A DNA stretch of 64,000 nucleotides from Desulfitobacterium_A sp035539115 (GTDB taxonomy: Bacteria; Bacillota; Desulfitobacteriia; Desulfitobacteriales; Desulfitobacteriaceae), in assembly GCF_035539115.1 (NCBI RefSeq), contig NZ_DATLJA010000084.1, positions 10,286 through 74,285 on the forward strand, given 5' to 3'. The notes beneath the pieces were generated by a model. That model worked only from the letters and a program-made list of their open reading frames with translations, did no database searches and was not told the origin of the DNA. Made by a program: the position numbers and the translations under genes. Numbering within the stretch: the stretch's first letter is position 1; each line of letters starts with the position of its first letter. Positions 16,136 through 24,144 of this stretch are shown piece by piece.

Positions 16136-17218
16136 ATGAAAAGAGTGTTTAATTTTGCGGCAGGGCCGGCGGTATTACCGGAAGAGGTGCTTAGAGAAGC
16201 AGCTGAGGAGATGTTAGACTATAACGGTACGGGTATGTCCGTGATGGAGATGAGTCATCGTTCGAAAGCTTTCGAACAAATTATTGAGGATGCAGAAAAA
16301 GATCTGAGAGATTTAATGAATATTCCGGACAATTACAAGGTCCTGTTTCTCCAAGGAGGAGGTTCCCAACAGTTTGCCATGATTCCCATGAACCTAATGA
16401 AAAATCGGGTTGCCGATTATATTAAAACAGGGCAGTGGGCGAAAAAAGCGATCGCTGAAGGTAAAATATTTGGCAAGGTTAATGTCATTGCCTCTTCTGA
16501 AGATAAGACGTTTACCTATATTCCGGATCTCACGAATTTAAAGATTTCCGAGGATGCTGACTATGTTTATATCTGTCATAACAATACAATCTATGGCACG
16601 ACATATCATGACTTGCCGGAAACAGGGGACAAGATCTTAGTCGCTGATATGTCTTCCGATATCCTGTCTGAACCCGTAGATGTCACGAAATATGGTCTTA
16701 TTTTCGCAGGCGTTCAGAAAAATATTGGCCCTGCAGGAGTGGTTGTCGTCATTATTCGTGAAGATTTGATTACCGAGGATGTCTTACCCGGAACTCCAAC
16801 GATGTTAAAATATAAGATTCATGATGATAATAAATCGCTTTATAATACCCCTCCAGCCTATGGTATCTATATTTGTGGCAAGGTGTTTAAGTGGGTTAAG
16901 AAACTAGGCGGCCTCGAAGCCATGAAAAAGAGAAACGAAGAAAAGGCGGCTATTCTTTATGATTATCTCGATTCAAGCAAGATGTTCAGAGGAACCGTTG
17001 TGAAGAAGGATCGTTCTTTAATGAATGTACCTTTTGTCACGGGTTTCGATGAATTGGATGCCAAATTTATTAAAGAATCGAAAGCTGCTGGATTTGAGAA
17101 CTTGAAGGGTCACCGAACGGTTGGCGGGATGAGAGCCAGTATCTACAATGCCATGCCGATCGAAGGGGTTAAAGCGTTAGTTGCCTTTATGAAGAAATTT
17201 GAAGAAGAAAATAAATAA
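16136..17218 (+). CDS. serC: Phosphoserine aminotransferase
   Basis: Transaminates 3-phosphohydroxypyruvate to phosphoserine with glutamate (PLP enzyme, cytoplasmic). It is 360 residues. The family N-terminus KRVFNFAAGPAVLPEEVL sets the start at 16136, preceded by ATAGGGGGAT; the open frame upstream to 15926 only reads through the leader RNA. The PLP lysine lies in FAGVQKNIGPAGV, with QGGGSQQFAMIPMNL as phosphate-binding turn and GGMRASIYNAMP at the C-terminus. It is followed after 28 nt by serA and controlled by the serine T-box leader. Confidence 0.96.
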   Translation: MKRVFNFAAGPAVLPEEVLREAAEEMLDYNGTGMSVMEMSHRSKAFEQIIEDAEKDLRDLMNIPDNYKVLFLQGGGSQQFAMIPMNLMKNRVADYIKTGQWAKKAIAEGKIFGKVNVIASSEDKTFTYIPDLTNLKISEDADYVYICHNNTIYGTTYHDLPETGDKILVADMSSDILSEPVDVTKYGLIFAGVQKNIGPAGVVVVIIREDLITEDVLPGTPTMLKYKIHDDNKSLYNTPPAYGIYICGKVFKWVKKLGGLEAMKKRNEEKAAILYDYLDSSKMFRGTVVKKDRSLMNVPFVTGFDELDAKFIKESKAAGFENLKGHRTVGGMRASIYNAMPIEGVKALVAFMKKFEEENK

Positions 17219-17246
17219 GAAAAAGTTAAAGGGAAGGTGTTAGAAG

Positions 17247-18410
17247 ATGTTTAAAGTAAACTGTTTGAATCCTATTGCCAAGGTGGGCTTAGACTTATTT
17301 TCGGATAACTATGAGCAGGTTGAACATTTCGAGGATGCAGATGCCGTACTCGTGCGGAGCACCAGTATTCATGAATTGGAGTTACCCCATTCTTTAGTGG
17401 CGATTGCTCGAGCTGGTGCTGGAGTAAATAATATTCCTCTCGATAAATGCGCCGACCATGGAATTGTCGTCTTTAATACCCCGGGTGCCAATGCCAATGG
17501 AGTTAAAGAAATTGTGCTCGCAGGCCTTTTTATGGCTGCGCGGAATCTCGTAGGGGGAATTAACTGGGTCAATTCAGTCAAAGAGGATCCAGAGGTGGCC
17601 AAGAAAGTCGAAAAAAATAAATCAAAGTTCGGAGGAACAGAAATCAAAGGGAAAAAACTAGGTGTCATCGGATTGGGAGCAGTGGGAATTTTGGTGGCTA
17701 ATGCAGCCATCAAACTCGGGATGGAAGTATACGGCTATGATCCCTTTATTTCCGTGGATTCTGCCTGGAAACTTTCAAAATTTATTAAACACACAAAATC
17801 GATCGAAGAGATTTTTAGAGAATGTGATTATATTACAGTCCATGTGCCTTCAAACGATACAACCAAAGGAATGTTTAATAAAGAAGCCTTTGCCCTGATG
17901 AAGGACGGCGTTAAAATTCTCAACTTTTCAAGAGATACTTTAGTCAATGATGATGATATGATTGACGCTTTGAATTCTGGAAAAGTCAGTCGCTATGTCA
18001 CGGATTTTCCCAATCTCAAGATATGCAATGCCGAGGGCGTTATCGCCATTCCTCACTTAGGCGCTTCGACCAATGAAGCAGAGGATAACTGTGCGATTAT
18101 GGCCGTTAATCAGTTAAGGGACTTTCTCGAAAATGGAAATATAAGAAATTCGGTCAATTATCCTACCTGTGATATGGGAATATGTATGCAAGCGGGTCGG
18201 ATTGTGATTAATCACATAAATAGACCAAACATGCTTAGCCAATTCACCTCAACTTTAGCTCAAGAAAATTTTAATATCTCAGATATGACGAACAAAAGTC
18301 GGGGACAGTGGGCTTATACGATGCTCGATATTGAATCACCAACGACGGATGAAATCGTCAAGAAGATCGGAAAAATTGACGGCGTTCTCAAGGTAAGAAT
18401 TATTAAGTAG
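17247..18410 (+). CDS. serA: D-3-phosphoglycerate dehydrogenase
   Basis: NAD-dependent first enzyme of serine synthesis. 387 residues, the short form with a C-terminal ACT domain and no intervening ASB domain. Catalytic-domain start FKVNCLNPIAKVGLDL; the NAD-binding Rossmann motif GVIGLGAVGILVANAA (near residue 139); VHVPSNDTTKGMFNKE; and the catalytic His in IPHLGASTNEAEDN (near residue 270). The ACT region runs from about residue 320 (INRPNMLSQFTSTLAQ). It is part of serC-serA-DUF1015 behind the T-box. Confidence 0.96.
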   Translation: MFKVNCLNPIAKVGLDLFSDNYEQVEHFEDADAVLVRSTSIHELELPHSLVAIARAGAGVNNIPLDKCADHGIVVFNTPGANANGVKEIVLAGLFMAARNLVGGINWVNSVKEDPEVAKKVEKNKSKFGGTEIKGKKLGVIGLGAVGILVANAAIKLGMEVYGYDPFISVDSAWKLSKFIKHTKSIEEIFRECDYITVHVPSNDTTKGMFNKEAFALMKDGVKILNFSRDTLVNDDDMIDALNSGKVSRYVTDFPNLKICNAEGVIAIPHLGASTNEAEDNCAIMAVNQLRDFLENGNIRNSVNYPTCDMGICMQAGRIVINHINRPNMLSQFTSTLAQENFNISDMTNKSRGQWAYTMLDIESPTTDEIVKKIGKIDGVLKVRIIK

Positions 18411-18428
18411 TGGAAGGGAGGAGTATTT

Positions 18429-19664
18429 TTGGCGACGATTAGGCCCTTTAATGCTGTGAGGCCGCGAGAAGATGTTGCGAGTAAAGTGGCAGCACTCCCT
18501 TATGATGTTTATAATCGTGAGGAAGCATTAGCAGAAGTATTAAAAGAACCTCTATCCTTTTTAAAAGTAGATCGAGCCGAAACGCAATTTGATGAGGACT
18601 TCAACCCTTATGACGCTAAGGTCTATGCGAAAGCAAGAGATAGCCTTCAACAAATGATCAAAGAAGGTATTTTAGTTAAAGAAGGTAAGAACTGTTATTA
18701 TATCTATGAACTGACCATGGATGGCCGTTCCCAGACCGGCTTAGTGGGCTGTGCAGCAATTGATGATTACTTAAATGATGTCATCAAAAAACATGAGAAA
18801 ACGAGAGAAGACAAAGAAATTGATCGCATCAATCATGTGGATATTTGTGATGCGCAAACCGGACCTATATTTCTAGCGTATCGTTCGCAAAAGATTCTCA
18901 ATGACGTCGTGGATAAGGTAAAGAAGGAAGCTCCTTTATACGATTTTGTAGCTCCAGATGGAATTAGACACACGGTATGGCGAATTAATAAGGAAAGTGA
19001 TATCGCAACGATCTATTTAGGTTTTAAAAATATTCAAAGTATCTATATCGCCGATGGCCACCATAGGGCTGCATCAGCGGTAAAGGTTGGACTAAAAAGG
19101 AGAGAAGCCAGTCCAGGGTATACGGGAGAAGAGGAATTTAACTTTTTCCTGTCTGTACTTTTTCCCCATGACCAATTGAAAATTTTAGACTATAATCGTG
19201 TCGTCAAAGACTTAAATGGGTATAGTAAAGAAGAATTTCTAAGTGAAATAACGAAGAAATTTGTCGTCGAAAAAATCGGAGCAGAACCATATAAACCTGC
19301 AGAAAAAGCGACCTATGGCATGTATTTAGAAGGAGTTTGGTATAAGTTAACGGCCAAGGAGGAGATCCGTTCCAACGATCCTGTTGAGGGACTGGATGTT
19401 TCTTTGCTTCAGAATCATCTATTAACTTCGGTCCTCAATATTAAAGACATCAGAACGGATAAGAGAATAGAATTCGTAGGGGGCATTAGAGGGCTTAAAG
19501 AACTTGAAAAAAGAGCCAAGAGTGATATGAAGCTTGCCTTTTCGATGTATCCCACTTCAATAAATGAGCTATTTGACGTCTCAGATGCAGGTCGATTAAT
19601 GCCACCCAAGTCGACTTGGTTTGAACCGAAGCTAAGAAGTGGATTGTTTATTCATTTACTTTAA
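18429..19664 (+). CDS. DUF1015 family protein, third gene of the ser operon
   Basis: A 411-residue soluble protein of the DUF1015 family, recognised by its N-terminus ATIRPFNAVRPREDVASKVAALPYDVYNREEAL, the central IADGHHRAASAVK segment with possible metal or nucleotide ligands, and the C-terminal MPPKSTWFEPKLRSGLFIHLL. It starts with TTG after GGAGG. DUF1015 genes are repeatedly found beside serA/serC in anaerobic Firmicutes, so a role tied to serine or phosphoserine is plausible, but no activity is established. The 3' end is immediately followed by a transposase remnant. Confidence 0.85.
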   Translation: MATIRPFNAVRPREDVASKVAALPYDVYNREEALAEVLKEPLSFLKVDRAETQFDEDFNPYDAKVYAKARDSLQQMIKEGILVKEGKNCYYIYELTMDGRSQTGLVGCAAIDDYLNDVIKKHEKTREDKEIDRINHVDICDAQTGPIFLAYRSQKILNDVVDKVKKEAPLYDFVAPDGIRHTVWRINKESDIATIYLGFKNIQSIYIADGHHRAASAVKVGLKRREASPGYTGEEEFNFFLSVLFPHDQLKILDYNRVVKDLNGYSKEEFLSEITKKFVVEKIGAEPYKPAEKATYGMYLEGVWYKLTAKEEIRSNDPVEGLDVSLLQNHLLTSVLNIKDIRTDKRIEFVGGIRGLKELEKRAKSDMKLAFSMYPTSINELFDVSDAGRLMPPKSTWFEPKLRSGLFIHLL

Positions 19665-19666
19665 GC

Positions 19667-19797
19667 ATGAGGCAGGTACGTTGATTGAGACCGTAGAGCG
19701 CTACAAAGCGGAAAAGAGAATCGAAAGGCAAGATGCCATGGAACGCAATGCAGTGGAGGGCAATTCAATGTCAGGATATGCTAGAATACACAATTAA
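19667..19797 (+). pseudogene. Transposase remnant with internal deletion (IS5/IS1182-like)
   Basis: The first 42 bp (19667-19708) are identical to 23861-23902 inside the larger transposase pseudogene. In that frame the reading EAGTLIETVERYK continues straight into EKRIERQDAMERNAVEG and then a stop. In intact relatives these two blocks lie far apart, so the middle and the ends of the transposase gene are gone. It marks the left edge of an accessory region. Confidence 0.7.
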
Positions 19798-19843
19798 GAC
19801 TTCAGAGATAGGGGAAAGAAAGGGTTTATTGCAAATGTACAGT

Positions 19844-19884
19844 GGCATACATCTGAATTTTTGGATTCAGATGTATGCCTTTTA
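19844..19884 (+). terminator. Rho-independent terminator
   Basis: 15-bp perfect stem (19844-19858 with 19865-19879), 6-nt loop, then TTTT. It probably ends readthrough from the ser operon or the lost transposase. A further AT-rich hairpin (TTATCAT/ATGATAA) lies at about 19965-19983. Confidence 0.7.
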
Positions 19885-20015
19885 ATGTTTGGAGAATTAA
19901 CTTGATGCTGAGATATTTTCCTTCACCCTACCCTGATAAACACATGGTTAGTTTATTTAGGGCATTATCATTTTTGATGATAACCCCTTAAACCTTCTTA
20001 TTTGCTAAAATTTGG

Positions 20016-20044
20016 TTGATAGCATTATTGTTTATTAGTATAAT
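20016..20044 (+). promoter_or_regulatory. Sigma-A promoter of the BNR lipoprotein gene
   Basis: TTGATA (20016-20021), 17 nt, TATAAT (20039-20044), 53 nt before the start codon. Confidence 0.7.
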
Positions 20045-20097
20045 ACAATAGGATCAATACCCATATACAATTTCTGATTGGAAAGGGAGGATATGCC

Positions 20098-21198
20098 TTG
20101 AAAAATATTAACCGAATTGTCCCGCTTTTCTTAATTATATTTTTGCTAATGGGGTGTTCTCAAGAAAAGAAATTACCTTCTCCACTGATTTTGTCGATGA
20201 ATATGCTGGATGATCATACGGGTTTGCTGCTGGTTGAACATGGTCAAATAGAAAAGGAGAAGATAATACGTGGGTTCTCTGACTGGGGAAAATTCAGGGC
20301 CGTTTTAAGAACCACCGATGGCGGAAACCACTGGTCGGACATCACTCCGAAAGCAATAGCAGATCGTCCATTTTATTACTCGGATAGATACATAGCAACG
20401 GATTTTCTCGATTCCAATCACGGATGGATTGCGGCCTCCAGTTATGGAAAAACGATTGTCGATATCTTCTCAACCACCGATGGCGGCAAAACGTGGTCTC
20501 AAACGACTGTAGATCCTAAATATGCTTATCCTTCGTCAAATTTATATTCTCTATCCTTTATTGACCCATTACATGGGTGGCTGTCCGTAAGTCCGGATTC
20601 AGGATTGTCAACCCCTTCAGGTGATCTTTACGTCACTGAAGATGGTGGGTTTCATTGGTCAAGACTTTCATTACCCAGTGGGGGACGAGTGACTTTTCTG
20701 TCTCGAAGTTATGGCATATTGAATATCAATAACAAAGTATATGAGACAAATAACAGTGGTCAGAGTTGGCAACTTGTCGATAGTTCCGCTAATGTTTTTA
20801 AGTTAAGGAAAAACCTTCTCCTGAAAAATACGAATGAAATTGCCCGGTTCAACGGATCCAATTTGGAATATAAGACAATTAACATGCCTCAAAATGCAAA
20901 GGGAGTATTAGATTTCGTCGATGAAACCAATGGTTATTTAGTATGTATGTCTGGTAAGGGAGATGTCTTATTTAAAACTAATGATGGTGGATTGAACTGG
21001 AACGAATCTAATCTAACGGGTTTTAAGGTGAATCAGATAAGATTCATTTCTCCACAAGTAGGCTATGCCGTAGGAGAAAATAAATTATTCAAAACCAATA
21101 ATGGAGGGAAGACTTGGATAAACATAAAAATCGGGGGGATAGGCTTTAGCCTCCCCCCTTTTGGCTTAGACTCTGAAACTACCGATACCGGAGTATGA
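20098..21198 (+). CDS. Lipoprotein with BNR/Ycf48-like beta-propeller repeats
   Basis: A 366-residue frame starting at TTG after GGGAGG. It has a signal peptide with a lipobox (LIIFLLMGC, Cys near residue 20), so it is predicted to be anchored outside the membrane. Six Asp-box/BNR-like units are visible (TDGGNHWSD, TDGGKTWSQ, EDGGFHWSR, NNSGQSWQL, NDGGLNWNE, NNGGKTWIN), as in Ycf48-like propellers. Function unknown. The C-terminus is odd: after TWINIK the frame runs through the bidirectional terminator hairpin and into the end of the convergent gene (33-nt overlap), so the native stop may have been lost. Confidence 0.75.
   Translation: MKNINRIVPLFLIIFLLMGCSQEKKLPSPLILSMNMLDDHTGLLLVEHGQIEKEKIIRGFSDWGKFRAVLRTTDGGNHWSDITPKAIADRPFYYSDRYIATDFLDSNHGWIAASSYGKTIVDIFSTTDGGKTWSQTTVDPKYAYPSSNLYSLSFIDPLHGWLSVSPDSGLSTPSGDLYVTEDGGFHWSRLSLPSGGRVTFLSRSYGILNINNKVYETNNSGQSWQLVDSSANVFKLRKNLLLKNTNEIARFNGSNLEYKTINMPQNAKGVLDFVDETNGYLVCMSGKGDVLFKTNDGGLNWNESNLTGFKVNQIRFISPQVGYAVGENKLFKTNNGGKTWINIKIGGIGFSLPPFGLDSETTDTGV
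21133..21165. terminator. Bidirectional terminator between lipoprotein and DUF1906 genes
   Basis: GGGGGG-AT-AGGCT (21133-21145) pairs with AGCCT-CCCCCC (21148-21158) with a 2-nt bulge; TTTT follows on the plus strand and AAAAA precedes it (a U-run for the minus strand). It lies inside the extended lipoprotein frame. Confidence 0.7.
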
Positions 21199-21792
21199 AG
21201 TGTCAAGGTCAACTTCTAGAGATTTACCATCAACATCAATGAAAGCCTTAATTGCTTTTTGGTAAACGTTAGCATGAGATGAAATTGAAGTACCACTCCA
21301 AGCTATCGTTTGCCAAACGTTATAAATACCATATTTGCCGTACATATAATCTACAGTTCCAATGCCCCCGTAAATTCCAATATTCCAACCCCCGCCATTG
21401 ACTTGCTTGTACGTTCTCATAGCGTCTGAAATGCCCCGGAAATATTCATCTATATTGGCGAGAGTTCCACCGCCGGCTGCATCATAATCAACTGCGAAAT
21501 AGATTGCTGTATTATAAGGTTGTCCTACAGTTCCGGCTCGTGCAATTGCGTTATTGCAATCGCTCACCCCAATAGTGTAACTGAATGCTCCCGGATAGTT
21601 ATTCGCATCTTGATAGACGACAATAGTGTCTAATCCGGCGCTTGAAATACGTTGTGCCTCGGCGAGAGTGAGTAATTTTAGATTAGACGTATCTGCACAA
21701 TAATATCGACCTATAAAAGAATACCCATTGCTTTTTAGAGAGGTTAGTTGAGAAGAACTGAGAGGACTCATGACGTCGATCCCGTTACCCAT
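21166..21792 (-). CDS. DUF1906 (glycoside-hydrolase-like) protein
   Basis: A 208-residue protein with the DUF1906/Rv2525c-like TIM-barrel pattern: start GNGIDVMSPLSSSQLTSLKSNGYSFIGRYY, then ISSAGLDTIVVYQDANN, IYFAVDYDA near the middle, NIGIYGG, and the C-terminal VDLDTSYSGIGSF. The family resembles GH25-like peptidoglycan hydrolases, with acidic residues in the VDYD segment; activity is not proven in most members. The ATG at 21792 has GGAGTG 7 nt upstream. There is no signal peptide, which matters given the holin-like gene at the head of the same minus-strand cluster. The 133 nt before it stays open in frame but offers no good start. Confidence 0.8.
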   Translation of the reverse strand: MGNGIDVMSPLSSSQLTSLKSNGYSFIGRYYCADTSNLKLLTLAEAQRISSAGLDTIVVYQDANNYPGAFSYTIGVSDCNNAIARAGTVGQPYNTAIYFAVDYDAAGGGTLANIDEYFRGISDAMRTYKQVNGGGWNIGIYGGIGTVDYMYGKYGIYNVWQTIAWSGTSISSHANVYQKAIKAFIDVDGKSLEVDLDTSYSGIGSFRV

Positions 21793-21925
21793 AAATATCA
21801 CTCCACTTTCTCTTAGATTCGTGTAGAGCTGTAAAATAGCTCTCGTACACCTTGATTTTTGGTTAAACATGTCAAGAAGCAAAGCACCAACTTTTTGCCC
21901 TAAGTCATCATTGTATACCTCCCTT

Positions 21926-22186
21926 TCAAAATTTGTTTTCCATTCTATATAGAGCATATGAACTACCGGTTTTACTCATTAAATTGGGCTTTATCGGATT
22001 TTTTTTGAGTGCTCGGATAAATGCCTCGCGGATATCTTGAGCAATATCTTCATCAATTCTGCCATGCAGTTTAGATTCTGACCTAATTAGAGGCTCAAAG
22101 CGAACTAATAATTCTGCTAATGCCTGCTGGTCATTCAGATCTAAAAACTGCCAAAGAGTCTCGAAGTCTAATTGTGCATAATCCAT
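21926..22186 (-). CDS. Sigma-factor region-2-like half (RsoA/YvrHa-like)
   Basis: An 86-residue protein: ALAELLVRFEPLIRSESKLHGRIDEDIAQDIREAFIRALK reads like the N-terminal helices and region 2.1-2.2 of a small sigma factor (core-binding DIAQDI... segment), with no region 4. The start codon overlaps the TAA of the preceding gene (TAATG), so it is translationally coupled to the region-4 half. In Bacillus, SigO (region 4) and RsoA (region 2) act together as a split sigma factor; the same logic fits here. Region assignment is by eye; a helix-turn-helix regulator of the same size is the alternative. Confidence 0.65.
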   Translation of the reverse strand: MDYAQLDFETLWQFLDLNDQQALAELLVRFEPLIRSESKLHGRIDEDIAQDIREAFIRALKKNPIKPNLMSKTGSSYALYRMENKF

Positions 22187-22488
22187 TAAATCACCTCTTT
22201 ATAGAGTAAGTTTAGGGCACGTCGTTTAATTCGGCTTACTTGTTGCTGGCTTATATTAAATCGACAGGCTATTTCTTGTTGAGTTAAGTCAAGAATAAAG
22301 GTGTAGTACAAAATATTCGATTCGATTTTGGGTAGAGAATTTATTAATTCAGCTAATTCTAAATCGTCGAAGGAGTATAAAACTCCAAAGCGTGGAAGGA
22401 ATTCAAATGAATCTCCAGTTAAAACATCACGATTAAACCGCCGATTCCTTTGCTTTGCACGAATTGATGCGTTATGGATTACAGTCAC
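22186..22488 (-). CDS. Sigma-factor region-4-like half; reading frame broken by an amber codon near its start
   Basis: A 100-residue frame from GTG 22488. The C-terminal half is a clear sigma-70 region 4 helix-turn-helix: LPKIESNILYYTFILDLTQQEIACRFNISQQQVSRIKRRAL. Region 2 is absent. The GTG has no good ribosome site. The natural start appears to be ATG 22515: it overlaps the holin gene's stop in ATGA and has AAAGGGGG upstream. From there the frame reads seven codons (MIAQDIQ), then TAG, TGC and GTG 22488 in the same frame. So this is either a nonsense allele rescued by re-initiation or a leader-peptide arrangement. Confidence 0.65.
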   Translation of the reverse strand: MTVIHNASIRAKQRNRRFNRDVLTGDSFEFLPRFGVLYSFDDLELAELINSLPKIESNILYYTFILDLTQQEIACRFNISQQQVSRIKRRALNLLYKEVI

Positions 22489-22511
22489 GCACTATTGAAT
22501 ATCCTGAGCAA

Positions 22512-22802
22512 TCATTTTTGTTCCCCCTTTGTAGAAAAATCACTCATCATATGCCATCCGCCAATAGCTGTAGATGCACTTAAAAAACCATTCAGAACGA
22601 TAACGGCAAATTCTCCTAATGACGATGGAAAGGGTGATATTAAGAGAAACAAGAGAACTCCGATGACAATAGCTATACACTTTGTTGGTAATAACTTGAT
22701 TACGGGAAAGTCTTTGATTAATTGAACAACAAGTAGAATTGCCATACTTGCTCCACTAACAGAGCGCAATAATTCTAGCGAAAATAATATTTGCCCTGTC
22801 AT
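22512..22802 (-). CDS. Holin-like small membrane protein
   Basis: A 96-residue protein with about three hydrophobic segments (SVSGASMAILLVVQLI, CIAIVIGVLLFLLISPF, GEFAVIVLNGFLSASTAIG) and a charged tail. Size and topology match small phage holin or TcdE-like proteins, although no family signature is certain. GGAGG precedes the ATG. It is first in a minus-strand cluster with the two sigma-like halves and a DUF1906 hydrolase-like gene; its stop is overlapped by the start of the next reading frame. Confidence 0.6.
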   Translation of the reverse strand: MTGQILFSLELLRSVSGASMAILLVVQLIKDFPVIKLLPTKCIAIVIGVLLFLLISPFPSSLGEFAVIVLNGFLSASTAIGGWHMMSDFSTKGEQK

Positions 22803-23158
22803 ACGCCGCCATCCCTCCTTTTACTAATTATAGATACATTTACCATGTTGATTTACTCAGTATTGCTAGAACAGGAGGATGGTAGCATTACTTATAGGAA
22901 ATTGGTCCCAGATTTTATTAAGTAGAAAGACCCTTACAAGAGTCTTTTTGACTCAGATATCTAGATGGGGTAGGATAGTCAATCAATTAGCCTTGTTTCT
23001 TTGTGTATATTTTACAGTCCAATAATTAGGGCAATAAATGTAATTAAAGGATAAATATTTTCAATATAAATAACCCTAGTATAAAGAGTCCGAAAACTGA
23101 CAATACTGCCTGTCCGGGAAGTTAAATCACAATGAACATATCAAAGTTAAAAAAAGAT
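22803..23158. other. Intergenic, AT-rich, no convincing gene
   Basis: 356 bp upstream of the holin-like gene. A minus-strand TATAAT (22832-22827) could be the cassette's -10, but no clear -35 is seen. A weak hairpin (AAAGAC/GTCTTT) lies at about 22926-22950. A short hydrophobic minus-strand reading (about 23040-23105) has no ribosome site and was not accepted. Confidence 0.5.
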
Positions 23159-23195
23159 GGCTCTGGTGTCCTGCCAGAACAGGTTCACCAGAGCC
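23159..23195. repeat. 10-bp inverted repeat at left side of transposase remnant
   Basis: GGCTCTGGTG (23159-23168) and CACCAGAGCC (23186-23195), 17 nt apart. It sits just before the first recognisable transposase-like coding sequence and may be part of a former IS end or an unrelated hairpin. Confidence 0.4.
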
Positions 23196-23229
23196 GACCC
23201 GCCTGAAGGCGAATTGGTTCTCTGTTGTG

Positions 23230-24027
23230 CAACTTTTGTCGAATCCTGTGGAAGTTAGACTCCGAGGGCGCATTAACCATAGTGGTGAAGGTTTTAAGGG
23301 GATAATTAGTTCTGGAGAAATTCCAGAAGCTAAACCCAACTAGGGAACCTTAATTCTGGCTGCAACCTGTGCACCAGCTGAACTGTGTTACCCAACGGAC
23401 CTGGGATTATTGAATGAAGCCTGAGAAAAATGGGACGAGATCATTGACACGATCCATAATGCCCGTGGAAAGGTCGGAAAAAGACCCAGAGCGTATCGTG
23501 AGAAAGCACGGAAAGATTATTTGAGTGTTTCCAAGCAAGAACCAGCTTCGAAAAGGCGTTAAGAAGCAATTGTAGGACATGAGACGAAACCTGAGTAGAG
23601 TTGATCGGATGCTCCAAGAGTCAACGGGGGGAGCTAAATCATTGAGTCGGCAGCAAAAAAACTTCTGGCGACGATTCGGAAGTGAGTTGACCAGCAGACA
23701 ACCCTGTATAAAACAAGAACCCATAGGATAATTGATCGTATCGTAAACCTGTATCAGCCGCATGTTAGAACCATCGTGCGAGGTAAAGCTGGAGTAAAAG
23801 TGGCGATTAGACTTGAAAACGGCTATAGTCGAATTGAAAAACTGTCCTGGGATTCCTTCAATGAGGCAGGTACGTTGATTGAGACCGTAGAGCGCTACAA
23901 AGATCGCAAAGGCTGTTATCCTGAAGCGATTCTGGCTGACCGAATTTACCGAAACCGAGAGAGCATAAGCTCAGAGTTCTTTTTGCCCGAATTCTGTACT
24001 GGATATTTGGACAAGAAAAGGATGTAA
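23230..24027 (+). pseudogene. Degenerate DDE transposase (IS5/IS1182-like)
   Basis: Recognisable transposase blocks appear in different frames on the plus strand: GTLILAATCAPAELCYPTDL and LLNEA (around 23345-23425), KVGKRPRAYREKARKDYLSV (around 23470-23530), IDRIVNLYQPHVRTIVRGKAG (23733-23795), then KLSWDSFNEAGTLIETVERYK and CYPEAILADRIYRNRES up to a stop at 24027. Several stops and frame changes separate them (for example a TAG before GTLIL and a TGA after NEA), and the C-terminal third is missing. It cannot encode an active enzyme. It shares 42 identical bases with the remnant at 19667-19708. Confidence 0.8.
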
Positions 24028-24082
24028 TTTTGGTCAGCCGAGAGAAAAGCAGGGTTTGGTTAGCAAGCCCTAAATAGTATAG

Positions 24083-24111
24083 TTGACTAAAACAGATTAA
24101 TGTTATAGTAT
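24083..24111 (+). promoter_or_regulatory. Sigma-A promoter of the metA leader
   Basis: TTGACT (24083-24088), 17 nt, TAGTAT (24106-24111), about 35 nt before the SAM aptamer. Confidence 0.65.
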
Positions 24112-24144
24112 AGCTGCAATGGCAAAATTGAATATGAATTTTAC

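Noticed and set aside
23040..23110. Short hydrophobic minus-strand peptide
   Set aside because: About 20 residues, only a TTG start, no ribosome site, in an AT-rich stretch where such readings arise by chance.
23159..24030. Complete insertion sequence
   Set aside because: The transposase is broken by several stops and frame changes, its C-terminus is missing, and no matching terminal inverted repeats or target duplication were found.
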